From the NCBI GenBank assembly GCA_035566895.1, contig DATMQA010000155.1:1-23804 (forward strand): a stretch of DNA of 23,804 nt. The letters run 5' to 3'. The first letter of the stretch is position 1; each line of letters opens with the position of its first letter. This DNA comes from DATMQA01 sp035566895. GTDB taxonomy: Bacteria; Verrucomicrobiota; Verrucomicrobiia; Limisphaerales; UBA8199. Below the pieces are notes generated by a model. It had not been told where the DNA came from, made no database searches, and was given only the letters and a program-made list of their open reading frames with translations. The translations under genes were made by a program, and so were the position numbers. This document shows, piece by piece, positions 1-6,789 of this stretch.

Positions 1-132
1 TTGAGTACGCTCCCAGGCGCTCTTAGGTAGGCGTTGAAGTTCTTGGAGCGCGCGACTCGGTTTGGCCATGCGCAACCATCTCTCGGCGGCGGTCACCCGC
101 ACCGTGTCGTTCATATTCAGCCCGGTTTTCAT
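1..132 (-). CDS. Partial TPR-like protein (N-terminus only)
   Basis: Reading the minus strand from an ATG at 132 gives 44 uninterrupted codons that run off the left edge of the window. The frame includes NDTVRVTAAERWLRMAKPSR followed by ALQELQRLPKSAW. This resembles the first helix pair of the short tetratricopeptide-type proteins common in Verrucomicrobiota, in which a 'lysine-poor AERWL...A..EL..LP' helix pair opens the protein. A second in-frame ATG at 114 (MNDTVRV) could be the true start, and a GTG lies upstream. No convincing Shine-Dalgarno sequence is visible for any of them. TPR proteins are generally scaffolds for protein contacts, and no partner can be named. Family assignment rests on a short fragment and is tentative; that the frame is coding is more likely than its exact family. 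Confidence 0.5.
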   Translation of the reverse strand, partial: MKTGLNMNDTVRVTAAERWLRMAKPSRALQELQRLPKSAWERTQ

Positions 133-574
133 GGACGTGGACTTTGCCACGCCGCCGGGCGGCTGGTCGATTGGGTCCAGACCTACTAGGAAAAAACTGG
201 GTGCGAGCCGCGCCAAAGCCCAGAGCAGGCGCACCGGACACCCGTCTGCCAGGCACCTTCCGGGCCGGAGTCAGGGTGCCGGGGTGCCGGGCGAAGGGCA
301 GCGGGCACGCGGGAGGTTGGGCAGCGGTGCCTGGTGACCTGGGGCTGGGCTTTGTGCACTGGCCAGGAGAGCGGGGCGGGGGTTCAGGAGGCTGCGTCAG
401 CGCCGGCTCCGGGCTGGCCCAACGCTGCCGGCGGGCGGTAGAAGGGCGAAGGGAATGGTTGAGAGGGGCAGGGCTTGGGCTGGGTGCTGGACTGATTTTT
501 GGGAGGCGGCGAAGCGCGAGGGGGCCTGACTGTCTCGTGTTCAGGCATTTGACTTTTACTTAAGTGGTTCAATT
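133..574. other. Gene-free GC-rich stretch
   Basis: No believable gene was found here. The open frames on both strands are low-complexity, rich in Arg, Gly, Pro and Ala, and overlap each other, as expected for GC-rich non-coding DNA. It separates the edge gene from a recombinase remnant. Confidence 0.6.
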
Positions 575-811
575 TTACTTGAACGAAACGGTTAAGGTTT
601 GAGCGCGCAAAAGGCGGTTCGAGCCGACGTTTTGAAGAAATGACTTCATTTCTAACCAGTTCTCAGAAGAAACCCATTCTTCAGCCTGATTTGCCTCTAA
701 AATCCAGTTTCTCAAGGATTCGAGCCGACTGGCCTGCCTCTTGTGGAGGCCGGCCATCTGCTGCTCCAATTCCACCTTCCTGGCGATCAGGGGATTCTTG
801 AGTTCTTTGAA
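575..811 (-). pseudogene. C-terminal remnant of a large serine recombinase
   Basis: The minus frame ending with TAA at 577-575 carries NPLIARKVELEQQMAGLHKR, then RNWILEANQAEEW and ENWLEMKSFLQNVGSNRLL, then RAQTLTVSF. From memory this matches the C-terminal tail of the large serine recombinases (resolvase/invertase type with zinc ribbon and coiled coil) that are frequent in verrucomicrobial genomes. There the phrase MKSFLQ..GSN...A..L..SF precedes the end of the protein. The catalytic resolvase domain, the recombinase domain and the zinc ribbon are all absent, and the sequence upstream of about 811 is not recognisable. It is therefore a dead fragment left by a past mobile element. The upper boundary is approximate. 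No search was run, so the family call is from recognition only. Confidence 0.5.
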
Positions 812-1112
812 CTCCTGAATAAGAAGCCAAGGAAGATTTCCCGTAGAATTTTCACTGTGGACCTTTACAAGGTTTACTACGGGGCTTTTGTGTTTGCAAC
901 CACAGAGTTTTGGGTGACCCAGGGACCGGCGTCTGGGGCGAGGCGGCGAGGGAAGGGCGGGCGTGTTTGAGGGCACGGGAATCTGTGTCTGGAACGGCCC
1001 GGGCGCTGTATTAATCGCGCTCCGCCGGAGACCTGCGTCAGTTGCTGCGGTATGAGGGTAATTTTACAATTCTTTTACAAACGTTGTGCCATTCCTTAAG
1101 TCCAATGTCAAT
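812..1112. other. Gene-free stretch upstream of exported Cys-rich protein
   Basis: No supported gene. The last 60 bases are AT-richer than the surroundings (two close copies of 'ttttacaa' near 1062-1081) and could hold the promoter of the gene starting at 1113, but no clear -35/-10 pair can be defended. Confidence 0.4.
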
Positions 1113-1745
1113 ATGGCGACGTTTAAATCACCGAAGAACCGTTTCCTTTTCCTGGTATCCACGAGCATTGCGGGCGTCATCGCCTTAACGCTGGTGGATG
1201 CCAGAACCCAGCCCACAAACAATCCCAATGCGCCCTGGACCCAGTCGCGAGCCAGCCAATTGGTTTTTTTCGCCGTGCTGGAAGGACTCTACCGCGACGG
1301 CGTCGCCAACTCGGTTGTGGATTTGATCATCCCGCCGGGTGAAGATGGCAAACCCGCGTTTGACCGGGAACATTTTGTCTATGCTTGTCCCCTTTGCCAT
1401 CCAGCTTTCGATGCATTCCGGCTGTATCGCCAGCGCGAGGAGTTTTTTGGATTTAAAGCGCGGGTGGACACTTTCGGGCCGGGTCTCGACCCTGCCCTCA
1501 CCGTGGGTTTGCGCAGCCATGACGCCGGCCAGCGCCGCCAGGCAATTGAGGGATTGATCAATCGTTGGGTGCGGCAACGATTGGATATGATGCGGCTGTC
1601 CGCTGCGGAGCGCGAGGCCATCACCCGCGAGATGGAGCAGGGACGCAAGCAAGGGATGAATGGATTGAAGCAGGCGTCGCAATCTCGCACAAATTGCCCC
1701 ATTTGCGACGGCAGCTTCGGGGCCTGCAAACTCCAGGCGCATTAG
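1113..1745 (+). CDS. Exported cysteine-motif protein of unknown function
   Basis: The product is 210 residues. Residues 1-32 form a basic start, a hydrophobic stretch (FLFLVSTSIAGVIALTLV) and a likely signal-peptide cleavage site after VDA. The mature part has two Cys pairs: C92-P-L-C95-H and C195-P-I-C198 followed by C205. This suggests a metal site or disulfides, and C-x-x-C-H at 92-96 also formally matches a heme c attachment motif. Residues 135-190 are charged and helical. The ATG at 1113 was preferred over an in-frame GTG at 1086 because it puts the Lys/Arg-rich segment and hydrophobic core in signal-peptide order. I do not recognise the family. It stands alone, with no operon partner on either side. 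Confidence 0.75.
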   Translation: MATFKSPKNRFLFLVSTSIAGVIALTLVDARTQPTNNPNAPWTQSRASQLVFFAVLEGLYRDGVANSVVDLIIPPGEDGKPAFDREHFVYACPLCHPAFDAFRLYRQREEFFGFKARVDTFGPGLDPALTVGLRSHDAGQRRQAIEGLINRWVRQRLDMMRLSAAEREAITREMEQGRKQGMNGLKQASQSRTNCPICDGSFGACKLQAH

Positions 1746-2092
1746 TTGAGTAAGTTAGTCCACTCACCTGTTGCTCCCCGGCACCCGACGCCGGCCCCAG
1801 TCGCGCGCCATCTGTCCCTGGGCCAAGACCCAGCGCATGATCTGGGCGGAAAAACTCAACGGCAGGCTTCGGCTGCGCAAATGGCACGCGATGACACCTG
1901 AGTCCCTTTCGCGGACTGCTTCGGCATTCGACCGGGACAGCGGGAAATGGCCGGTGAAAGTGAAGCAGCGGGAAAAGTCCTGACTCGGCACCTACTGAGG
2001 CCACGGCTCCAGTCACCGCCGCCTCGGGCACCCGACCACGGCCCCGACACACGGCTTCGCCGGCAACCGCGCGGCTCACTCCAGGCGGAGGC
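1746..2092. other. Intergenic stretch without supported gene
   Basis: This lies between the end of the plus-strand Cys-motif gene and the end of the minus-strand response regulator. A 70-codon plus frame (1771-1983) is present but has no recognisable domain, no ribosome binding site and an Arg/Lys-rich composition. It was not called. Confidence 0.45.
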
Positions 2093-2800
2093 TTAACCTA
2101 AAAGCATTACCCCTGGAACCAAGCCGTCTTCGTCAAGGGCCTCAATCTGTTTCTTCACTTTTTCAAAGCACCCCGGACACATTCCGTGCGTGAAGGACGC
2201 GTCCGAATGCTTCATCACGTAACTTTCAATCTCTACCCAGTCCCCGACATGATCTTTGATCTTTTTGCAATAGGCGCAGATCGACAATCGTCCGGTCAAC
2301 GTTTTGACACTGGCAACGACCTCCTGAAATCGTTTGAGCAATCGTTGACGTTCGCGTTCCGCCTGGTGTTTGTGGAGGCCCATTTCGACAGAGATTTTGA
2401 GGGTGCTGGTCTCGTAGGGCTTGAGGATATAACCGTAGGGTTCACTCAGCTTGGCGCGCTCGATGACCGGGCCTTCCGCGTAGCCGCTGACATAAATAAC
2501 CGGGACCTGAAAGGTGCGGATTTGTTCGGCGGCTTGAATGCCGTCCATCTCGCCCCGCAGTTGAATATCCATTAAGACCAGATCGGGCCGCAGAGTTTGA
2601 GTCAACGTGATGGCCTCAGCGCCGGACTGAGTAACCCCAGATACTTCGTAGCTGAGGCCTTCGAGCCGGTCCTTGAGGTCTTGCGCTAGATCGGGGTCGT
2701 CTTCGGCGATGACGATCTGCGTCTTGCCCAGGTGGCGATCTTCATCGCCAGAGAGATCATCGCAAACCGATACGTTGGCGCACGCGCGAAGGGTGTTCAC
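2093..2800 (-). CDS. Response regulator with receiver domain and C-terminal CxxC module
   Basis: The product is 235 residues. Residues 27-150 form a CheY-like receiver. The acidic pair is D34-D35 in IVIAEDDPDL, the phospho-acceptor is D78 in LVLMDIQL, the conserved Ser is S105 in VIYVSGY, and K127 sits in YILKPYE. About 40 residues of Arg/Gln-rich helix follow. The protein ends in a short Cys module with ICAYCKKIKD, then IESYVMKHSDASFTHGMCPG and a final Cys. This tail is familiar from the ends of bacterial sensor kinases and regulators, and its role is unknown; the four Cys could bind zinc. There is no DNA-binding output domain, so it probably works by protein contact. It is transcribed away from a second response regulator starting 252 bases to the right, and no histidine kinase lies nearby. 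The 26-residue N-terminal extension is odd and may mean the true start is internal. Confidence 0.9.
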   Translation of the reverse strand: MNTLRACANVSVCDDLSGDEDRHLGKTQIVIAEDDPDLAQDLKDRLEGLSYEVSGVTQSGAEAITLTQTLRPDLVLMDIQLRGEMDGIQAAEQIRTFQVPVIYVSGYAEGPVIERAKLSEPYGYILKPYETSTLKISVEMGLHKHQAERERQRLLKRFQEVVASVKTLTGRLSICAYCKKIKDHVGDWVEIESYVMKHSDASFTHGMCPGCFEKVKKQIEALDEDGLVPGVMLLG

Positions 2801-2992
2801 GGAGACTTTCTAAGCAATTGCTGTGCCATTTGTTCCAAGCCTACAACGCCTCCGCCCCTCTCACCCGCTCTCTGGCCAGCACAACAATCCCCAGCGGAAA
2901 AAACGCCACTGCCGCGCTGAAGGCAGCCGGCCCCTGGACACCTAACCGGCCTTTGCACCGTCGCGCCGGTTTCATGCGCTGCTAAAAACCTG

Positions 2993-3016
2993 GGGCGGCG
3001 AGTTATCACGCCGCCC
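2993..3016. promoter_or_regulatory. Inverted repeat between divergent response regulators
   Basis: An 8-bp perfect inverted repeat (gggcggcg / cgccgccc) has an 8-nt spacer. It lies 36 bases before the ATG of the plus-strand response regulator, inside the 252-base divergent promoter region. It could be an operator or a 5' leader hairpin. GC-rich arms of this length can also arise by chance. Confidence 0.35.
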
Positions 3017-3052
3017 GGTTGAAAATTTTCAAATTCGAGGCACCCTATTTGC

Positions 3053-3490
3053 ATGTCCTTAAAGCCGGTCCTGGCGGCGGAAGACGACGAGAACGACGTG
3101 ATAATTTTGCAACGTCTGTTCTCGCGATGCCGAATAAAAAATCCCCTCATTGTTGTGAGCGACGGCGAAGACGTAATCGCTTACCTCAAGCGCGAGGGCA
3201 AGTATGCAGACCGCGAGCAGTATCCGCTTCCAGCCATGCTTTTGCTCGATATGCGGATGAGACGCAAGGGTGGCTTCGAGGTCCTTGATTGGTTCGGCAC
3301 AAAAGCCAAACCCAAATTTCCAGTAGTCATTTTGACGGGGTTCACTGATCTAAGCCGGATGAAGGAGGCTTACCTCAAAGGCGCGCATTGCTTTTTGCTT
3401 AAACCTGTGGCCCAAACGGATTTCCTGTCCTTCATGGCGCAATTCCACGAAATCGAGATTGAAAGTCAATCGACTGCTTCTGCCGCCTGA
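3053..3490 (+). CDS. Single-domain response regulator (Rcp1-like receiver)
   Basis: The product is 145 residues and is only a receiver domain. The acidic pocket is E10-D11-D12, the phospho-acceptor is D66 in LLLDMRM, the conserved Thr is T95 in VVILTGF, and K117 lies in FLLKPV. The segment NPLIVVSDGEDVIAYLKREG with the long loop before the aspartate strand is typical of the Rcp1-type receivers. These usually pass phosphate from hybrid or bacteriophytochrome-like histidine kinases in stand-alone relays. No kinase or output domain is encoded here, so the partner must be elsewhere. It is divergent from the response regulator ending at 2093. A strong hairpin lies 38 bases after the stop. Confidence 0.92.
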   Translation: MSLKPVLAAEDDENDVIILQRLFSRCRIKNPLIVVSDGEDVIAYLKREGKYADREQYPLPAMLLLDMRMRRKGGFEVLDWFGTKAKPKFPVVILTGFTDLSRMKEAYLKGAHCFLLKPVAQTDFLSFMAQFHEIEIESQSTASAA

Positions 3491-3528
3491 AATTCTGTTC
3501 GGAATGCGCCAACGTGCCCGGTGCCCGG

Positions 3529-3559
3529 TGAGCGGGTGAAATGCGCCTTCACCCGCTCA
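3529..3559 (+). terminator. 12-bp perfect hairpin downstream of response regulator
   Basis: The arms tgagcgggtgaa (3529-3540) and ttcacccgctca (3548-3559) pair perfectly around a 7-base loop, 38 bases after the stop of the receiver gene. There is no T-run after the stem, so it is not a textbook intrinsic terminator. It could still end or stabilise the transcript. The next gene starts well beyond it, at 3679. Confidence 0.5.
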
Positions 3560-3678
3560 GCCGAGCCGCAGCAGAAAAAAAACGCGCCGCCCCCGTGCTG
3601 CGTTCATCGGTTCCGCCAACGCCGGCACCCGAGCGAAAGGCCCTAGACACTCCCGCCATTCGGGTCGATATTTCGGGC

Positions 3679-3900
3679 ATGGACACTACCAGCACCATTC
3701 CCTCCGGGGCTCCTCAAGTTGCTGAAAAAGATCCGGCTCTAAAATCTGTCGCCGGCACAACCGTCTCAATCGCCGGCTGCGCACTGGCCGCCTTCGTGTT
3801 CGGCGCGATATTCGACGCGGCTTGGCCCGGTGCTGTCGCTGCGTGCGGTATCTCGGCGATGGGCGTGGGCGTCGCGTTTTTCATGTTGAGGCGCGGTTGA
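3679..3900 (+). CDS. Small two-helix membrane protein, hypothetical
   Basis: The product is 73 residues from the ATG at 3679. Residues 1-22 are polar. Two hydrophobic segments follow at about 24-46 (SVAGTTVSIAGCALAAFVFG) and 49-70, ending in a basic LRRG tail, as expected of a small inner-membrane hairpin protein. The open frame continues upstream to 3541, but the first part of that extension lies in a hairpin stem and is Pro/Arg-rich, so the ATG preceding DTTSTIPS was chosen. No family is recognised. It is separated from the upstream response regulator by the hairpin and is probably transcribed alone. Confidence 0.55.
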   Translation: MDTTSTIPSGAPQVAEKDPALKSVAGTTVSIAGCALAAFVFGAIFDAAWPGAVAACGISAMGVGVAFFMLRRG

Positions 3901-4262
3901 TTCGATCCGCGTGCTTGAAATTTGGATTAAGCGCGCGCGTTCCCACGTTGCTCGGTGTGAGGGTGAAACGCGCACCGATAGAGCCGCTGAATTACTGTTA
4001 ACCTAAGCAGTATATCCCCCGTGCCTTGGGCGCGCAAGCGTCCGAGAGCGCCGCTTCGAATGGCACCCCCGTCCCAAGCCGTTTCTGCCCCCTGCGTGGT
4101 CCCCGCCGCAGGCGCACCAGACCCCGCGCCCCGTCTCCCTCCTGCTCCCTCTGCCTCGTGTCCCGCTGACCAAATTCCCAGGCACGGGCGCGCAGGTCGC
4201 TAACATCGCACGCCTCCAGTGAAAACCTGCCTGTCGGCTTACAAAACAGTATGAGCAAAACT
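3901..4262. other. Intergenic stretch, nothing recognised
   Basis: Both strands carry only short, Pro/Arg-rich frames that overlap each other. No RNA structure, repeat or gene remnant was recognised. Confidence 0.45.
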
Positions 4263-4586
4263 TCAGTTGCTATGCGCCCCCGGAGGAAGAAATCCCAAGA
4301 GGCAGCTACGGAAAACAAAGGCACAGAAAGCGAAGATGCCAGCAAACATTAAAACGGTGTTGAGCACGGAGCAAACTTGGAGTGCTCTGCTATCAGAGTG
4401 ATGCCATCCCTTTTCCCTGGTGATACCCCAGGCAAGCATCCCAAACGGAGCCGTGAGGATAAGATACGCCGCGTAAAGCTCTGACCGGGGTGACAACCAA
4501 TTGAGAAGCGCGCCACCAGCAGGCCCACATGCCATGAGTGCGAAACAAACCAAAATCAACAATGCAGGAGTTTGCGGTCTTTTCAT
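4263..4586 (-). CDS. Small multi-pass membrane protein, hypothetical
   Basis: The product is 107 residues. It begins MKRPQTP and then has hydrophobic segments at about 8-30 (ALLILVCFALMACGPAGGAL), 36-54 and 71-96. A polar loop with Lys, Arg and His lies between the last two. The LMAC sequence at residues 17-20 resembles a lipobox, but the hydrophobic stretch continues past it, so a membrane span is as likely as a lipoprotein. Base composition is less GC-rich than in the flanks, and the frame is free of the Arg/Pro bias seen in spurious frames. I do not recognise the family. No neighbour on the same strand is close enough for an operon. Confidence 0.55.
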   Translation of the reverse strand: MKRPQTPALLILVCFALMACGPAGGALLNWLSPRSELYAAYLILTAPFGMLAWGITREKGWHHSDSRALQVCSVLNTVLMFAGIFAFCAFVFRSCLLGFLPPGAHSN

Positions 4587-4755
4587 GGTTTGGCCAGACG
4601 AGCCTTAACATTATTCCACTAACCATCCGTGCCTATGCTGGATCATGAACTAATAGTGGGGCCGAGGCACACCGGTCCTCGCGCCCCCTCCGACCTGGCA
4701 TCCCGCGCAGTCCCGATGCCTGGGGCAGCCTGGTTCGGCTTTGAAGACGGCCCAA

Positions 4756-5115
4756 TCATCCGGTCCTCCCCATTTTCTTTTCCTTAATTCGAAGCTTCAC
4801 AATCGTCTTCACCAAGTCCAACGGAATTGGTTTATCAATCGGAAACTTTAGATTACCTTTCGGACCTGCATACTGAGATGCTCGTTTTTTGAGCGCTTTT
4901 GGTGCCGGTGGATAAAGCCCAATGTGATTTTTGAATGAAGCAAAATACACCAGAATTTTGCCGTTCAACTTGAAAGCGGGCATTCGATAACTAATTACTT
5001 CTACGGCTTGGGGCGCTGCTCTTCGTATTGTCTGCCTTATTTTCCTGAGAATGCCCCGAACATCCTTCGGAGACGCACGGATATATTTCTCTATGGTTTC
5101 AAATTGCATTTTCAT
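4756..5115 (-). CDS. DUF1801 domain protein (YdhG-like)
   Basis: The product is about 119 residues from the ATG at 5115. It matches the DUF1801 fold: an N-terminal helix pair (FETIEKYIRASPKDVRGIL), then RQTIRRAAPQAVEVISYRMP and FKLNGKILVYFASFKNHIGL. It ends in a KGNLKFPIDKPIPLDLV segment leading to a basic tail. Family members are small cytoplasmic proteins. Some are annotated as iron chaperones by analogy to frataxin-like Fra/YdhG proteins, but the biochemical role is not established. A GTG at 5130 overlaps the TGA of the upstream gene (5129-5127). The ATG six codons later was preferred because the domain begins there. Either way the two genes are adjacent and probably co-transcribed. Confidence 0.85.
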   Translation of the reverse strand: MKMQFETIEKYIRASPKDVRGILRKIRQTIRRAAPQAVEVISYRMPAFKLNGKILVYFASFKNHIGLYPPAPKALKKRASQYAGPKGNLKFPIDKPIPLDLVKTIVKLRIKEKKMGRTG

Positions 5116-5126
5116 ACTTATCGGTC

Positions 5127-5468
5127 TCACTGTCTGCTTTTGTTAAATTCTTCAATCTTGTCCTTCGCCTCGGCAAGGCCGACTCCGGGGTTCTGCTCCC
5201 GGTAAAGTTTGATGGCAGCAATCTTGCCGTCGGGAACACTGGCCAGGCGCTCCACCTCCGGCGACAACCCGGACGGCGGTGGCGGCGGCATTTCGACGCC
5301 TTGATGTTTGAGGAGAGCGTCCAGCTTTCTCTGAAGATCGCGCATCTGGGGTGCAAGAAGCTGCGCGTTTAAGTCAGGGCCTTTGGCGTAGGCTGAGCCT
5401 CCGGCGAAGATGGCGGCGATGACGGCGTAATCCATGAAATCTAAAACCGCGAATAATGGTGTTGTCAT
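5127..5468 (-). CDS. Membrane-anchored protein with L7/L12 C-terminal-like domain
   Basis: The product is about 113 residues from the ATG at 5468. An in-frame ATG at 5435 (MDYAVIAAIFAGG) and a TTG at 5504 are alternatives. It has a hydrophobic anchor (LDFMDYAVIAAIFAGGSAYA) and a short helical stretch (LNAQLLAPQMRDLQRKLDAL). A Pro run (MPPPPP) comes next, and a C-terminal segment reads DGKIAAIKLYREQNPGVGLA then EAKDKIEEF. The last part closely follows the L7/L12 ribosomal-stalk C-terminal motif (K.A.IK..R...GLGL.EAK..VE). In the ribosome that domain recruits translation GTPases; here it is tethered to a membrane. The order anchor, helix, Pro linker, L7/L12-like tail is seen in unannotated bacterial proteins. 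It is followed directly by the DUF1801 gene. Confidence 0.75.
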   Translation of the reverse strand: MTTPLFAVLDFMDYAVIAAIFAGGSAYAKGPDLNAQLLAPQMRDLQRKLDALLKHQGVEMPPPPPSGLSPEVERLASVPDGKIAAIKLYREQNPGVGLAEAKDKIEEFNKSRQ

Positions 5469-6035
5469 AATTGGTCTGCGGGTTATGCCTAAACGCTCGC
5501 TCAACTAAATCCGAGAAGCTGCCTGGAGCAACAACATCAGAGCCTCAGCGCGAGACGAAAGAGGTGTAACACTCCTGGATTGGTCTCCGCCCAACGTTTA
5601 TTCAACGAACGAACCGTTCGTATATCCAATGACTCTGATCTCGAATGCAAGTCATTTATTATCAGCTCATTATATACCAAAACCTCGCTCGTTCAACACC
5701 GAAAAAGCCGCCCCCCCCTCTTAACTCTGATCCGGCGGTCTCTGTCCCCGCCAAGGTTTGGCCGGCGCGTGCACCCAACGCCATGCAGGTTGAGTCTTGG
5801 CCAGGCCCCGCCTGCCCGTCGCAAGTAGTCAGAAAGAAAAGGGCGACCCGTTGCCGAGTCGCGCCGCAAGGAACCCAGATTACCTGTTCGTACTTCCGCG
5901 AAGAGGTTGCGCCCGGTGCGGATTTGGATCAACGGCGGAGAGGTGACGGGGCGGTTACCAACTGGAGACGCCAACGGCGTGGCTGAAAGCGGTTGTAGCT
6001 GGCCAAGCAGTCTCGGCATTCACTAGAATCCTGCT
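5469..6035. other. Intergenic region, no supported gene
   Basis: This lies between two divergently transcribed genes. It holds a 13-bp palindrome at 5609-5621 and an AT-rich stretch at about 5620-5695 that could be promoter DNA. The rest is GC-rich. Open frames on both strands (for example 5693-6019 minus) are Arg/Gly-rich and have no recognisable domain. Confidence 0.45.
5609..5621. promoter_or_regulatory. Palindrome acgaac-c-gttcgt, possible operator
   Basis: A perfect 6+1+6 dyad is followed at once by an AT-rich region, and the left arm's gaac is part of an adjacent cgaacgaac direct repeat. Short odd palindromes of this kind are typical of repressor sites of the TetR class, but no regulator gene lies beside it. 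The nearest genes start at 5468 (minus) and 6036 (plus). The role is inferred. Confidence 0.3.
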
Positions 6036-6758
6036 ATGAGCGCGAACACCGCACCCGCAAGCCCGAAGTCCTTCTGGACACCAGCCGGGCGCTGGAGCGT
6101 GTTCCTGCTGGCTTCGTCCTCAATCGCCTGCCTGCTCTTTGATTTCTACGGACTTTGCCCGATGAGGGTCTTTACGCCCTTTGTCTTTCTGCCAGCGACG
6201 CTCGCGCTGTTCGCCTGCGCGCTGTTTGATCGGTTTTGTGGCGACGGCCAGCTTTGGCGTGCAGTCGTGATCGGCATGGTCGGCGGGCTTTTGGCGGCTG
6301 TCGCGTATGACCTGTTCCGGCTTCCGTTCGTCTTTGCGAAAGCCTGGGGGATCGCTTCGGTCGTTAAGCCCATGGACCTGTTCAAAGTTTTTCCCCGGTT
6401 CGGCGCAATGATCCTGGGTCAGCCCATCGAACAAGACAGCTATTCCGCCTCGGTCCAGGTCCTCGGCTGGATTTATCACTTTAGCAATGGCGCGACGTTC
6501 GGCGTGATGTATATGGCAATGATTGGAGACGGCCTGCGACGGCATTGGGCGTGGGCGGTGTTGATGGCAGTTGGTCTGGAACTCGGGATGCTCCTGACAC
6601 CCTACGCCCACGTCTTCGACATCTCAGTGACGACGCGTTTCGTCGTGGTAACGGTTGCTGCTCATGCCATTTTCGGCGTTGGTCTTGGGTTAGTCGTGCG
6701 GCAACTGGCGAGACGGGCAGAAACGGCCTTTCCTATGGCTGCGCCGGTATCGGCGTAA
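6036..6758 (+). CDS. Six-helix integral membrane protein, hypothetical
   Basis: The product is 240 residues. Predicted membrane segments lie at about 20-38, 46-65, 75-94, 138-163, 171-190 and 200-222. The loop between helices 3 and 4 carries YDLFRLPFV, then KVFPRFGAMILGQP. Helix 4 is introduced by VLGWIYHFSNGATFGVMYMA, and helix 5 ends in LELGMLLTPYAHVF. These well-formed, polar-residue-containing helices (several His, Tyr and Asn) suggest a conserved family, which I do not recognise by name. No catalytic motif can be assigned. It converges with the outer-membrane protein gene, leaving 31 bases between stops that include the 10-bp palindrome cggcgcgccg (6770-6779). Confidence 0.8.
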   Translation: MSANTAPASPKSFWTPAGRWSVFLLASSSIACLLFDFYGLCPMRVFTPFVFLPATLALFACALFDRFCGDGQLWRAVVIGMVGGLLAAVAYDLFRLPFVFAKAWGIASVVKPMDLFKVFPRFGAMILGQPIEQDSYSASVQVLGWIYHFSNGATFGVMYMAMIGDGLRRHWAWAVLMAVGLELGMLLTPYAHVFDISVTTRFVVVTVAAHAIFGVGLGLVVRQLARRAETAFPMAAPVSA

Positions 6759-6789
6759 GACAGAAGCACCGGCGCGCCGACAAAAGGCT

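Noticed and set aside
1771..1983. Plus-strand 70-codon frame between the Cys-motif gene and the response regulator
   Set aside because: No ribosome binding site, no domain, strongly basic composition and no neighbour context; insufficient to call a gene.
5693..6019. Minus-strand 108-codon frame
   Set aside because: Arg/Gly-rich with no recognisable domain, lies across the probable promoter of the membrane-protein gene, and overlaps other equally open frames.
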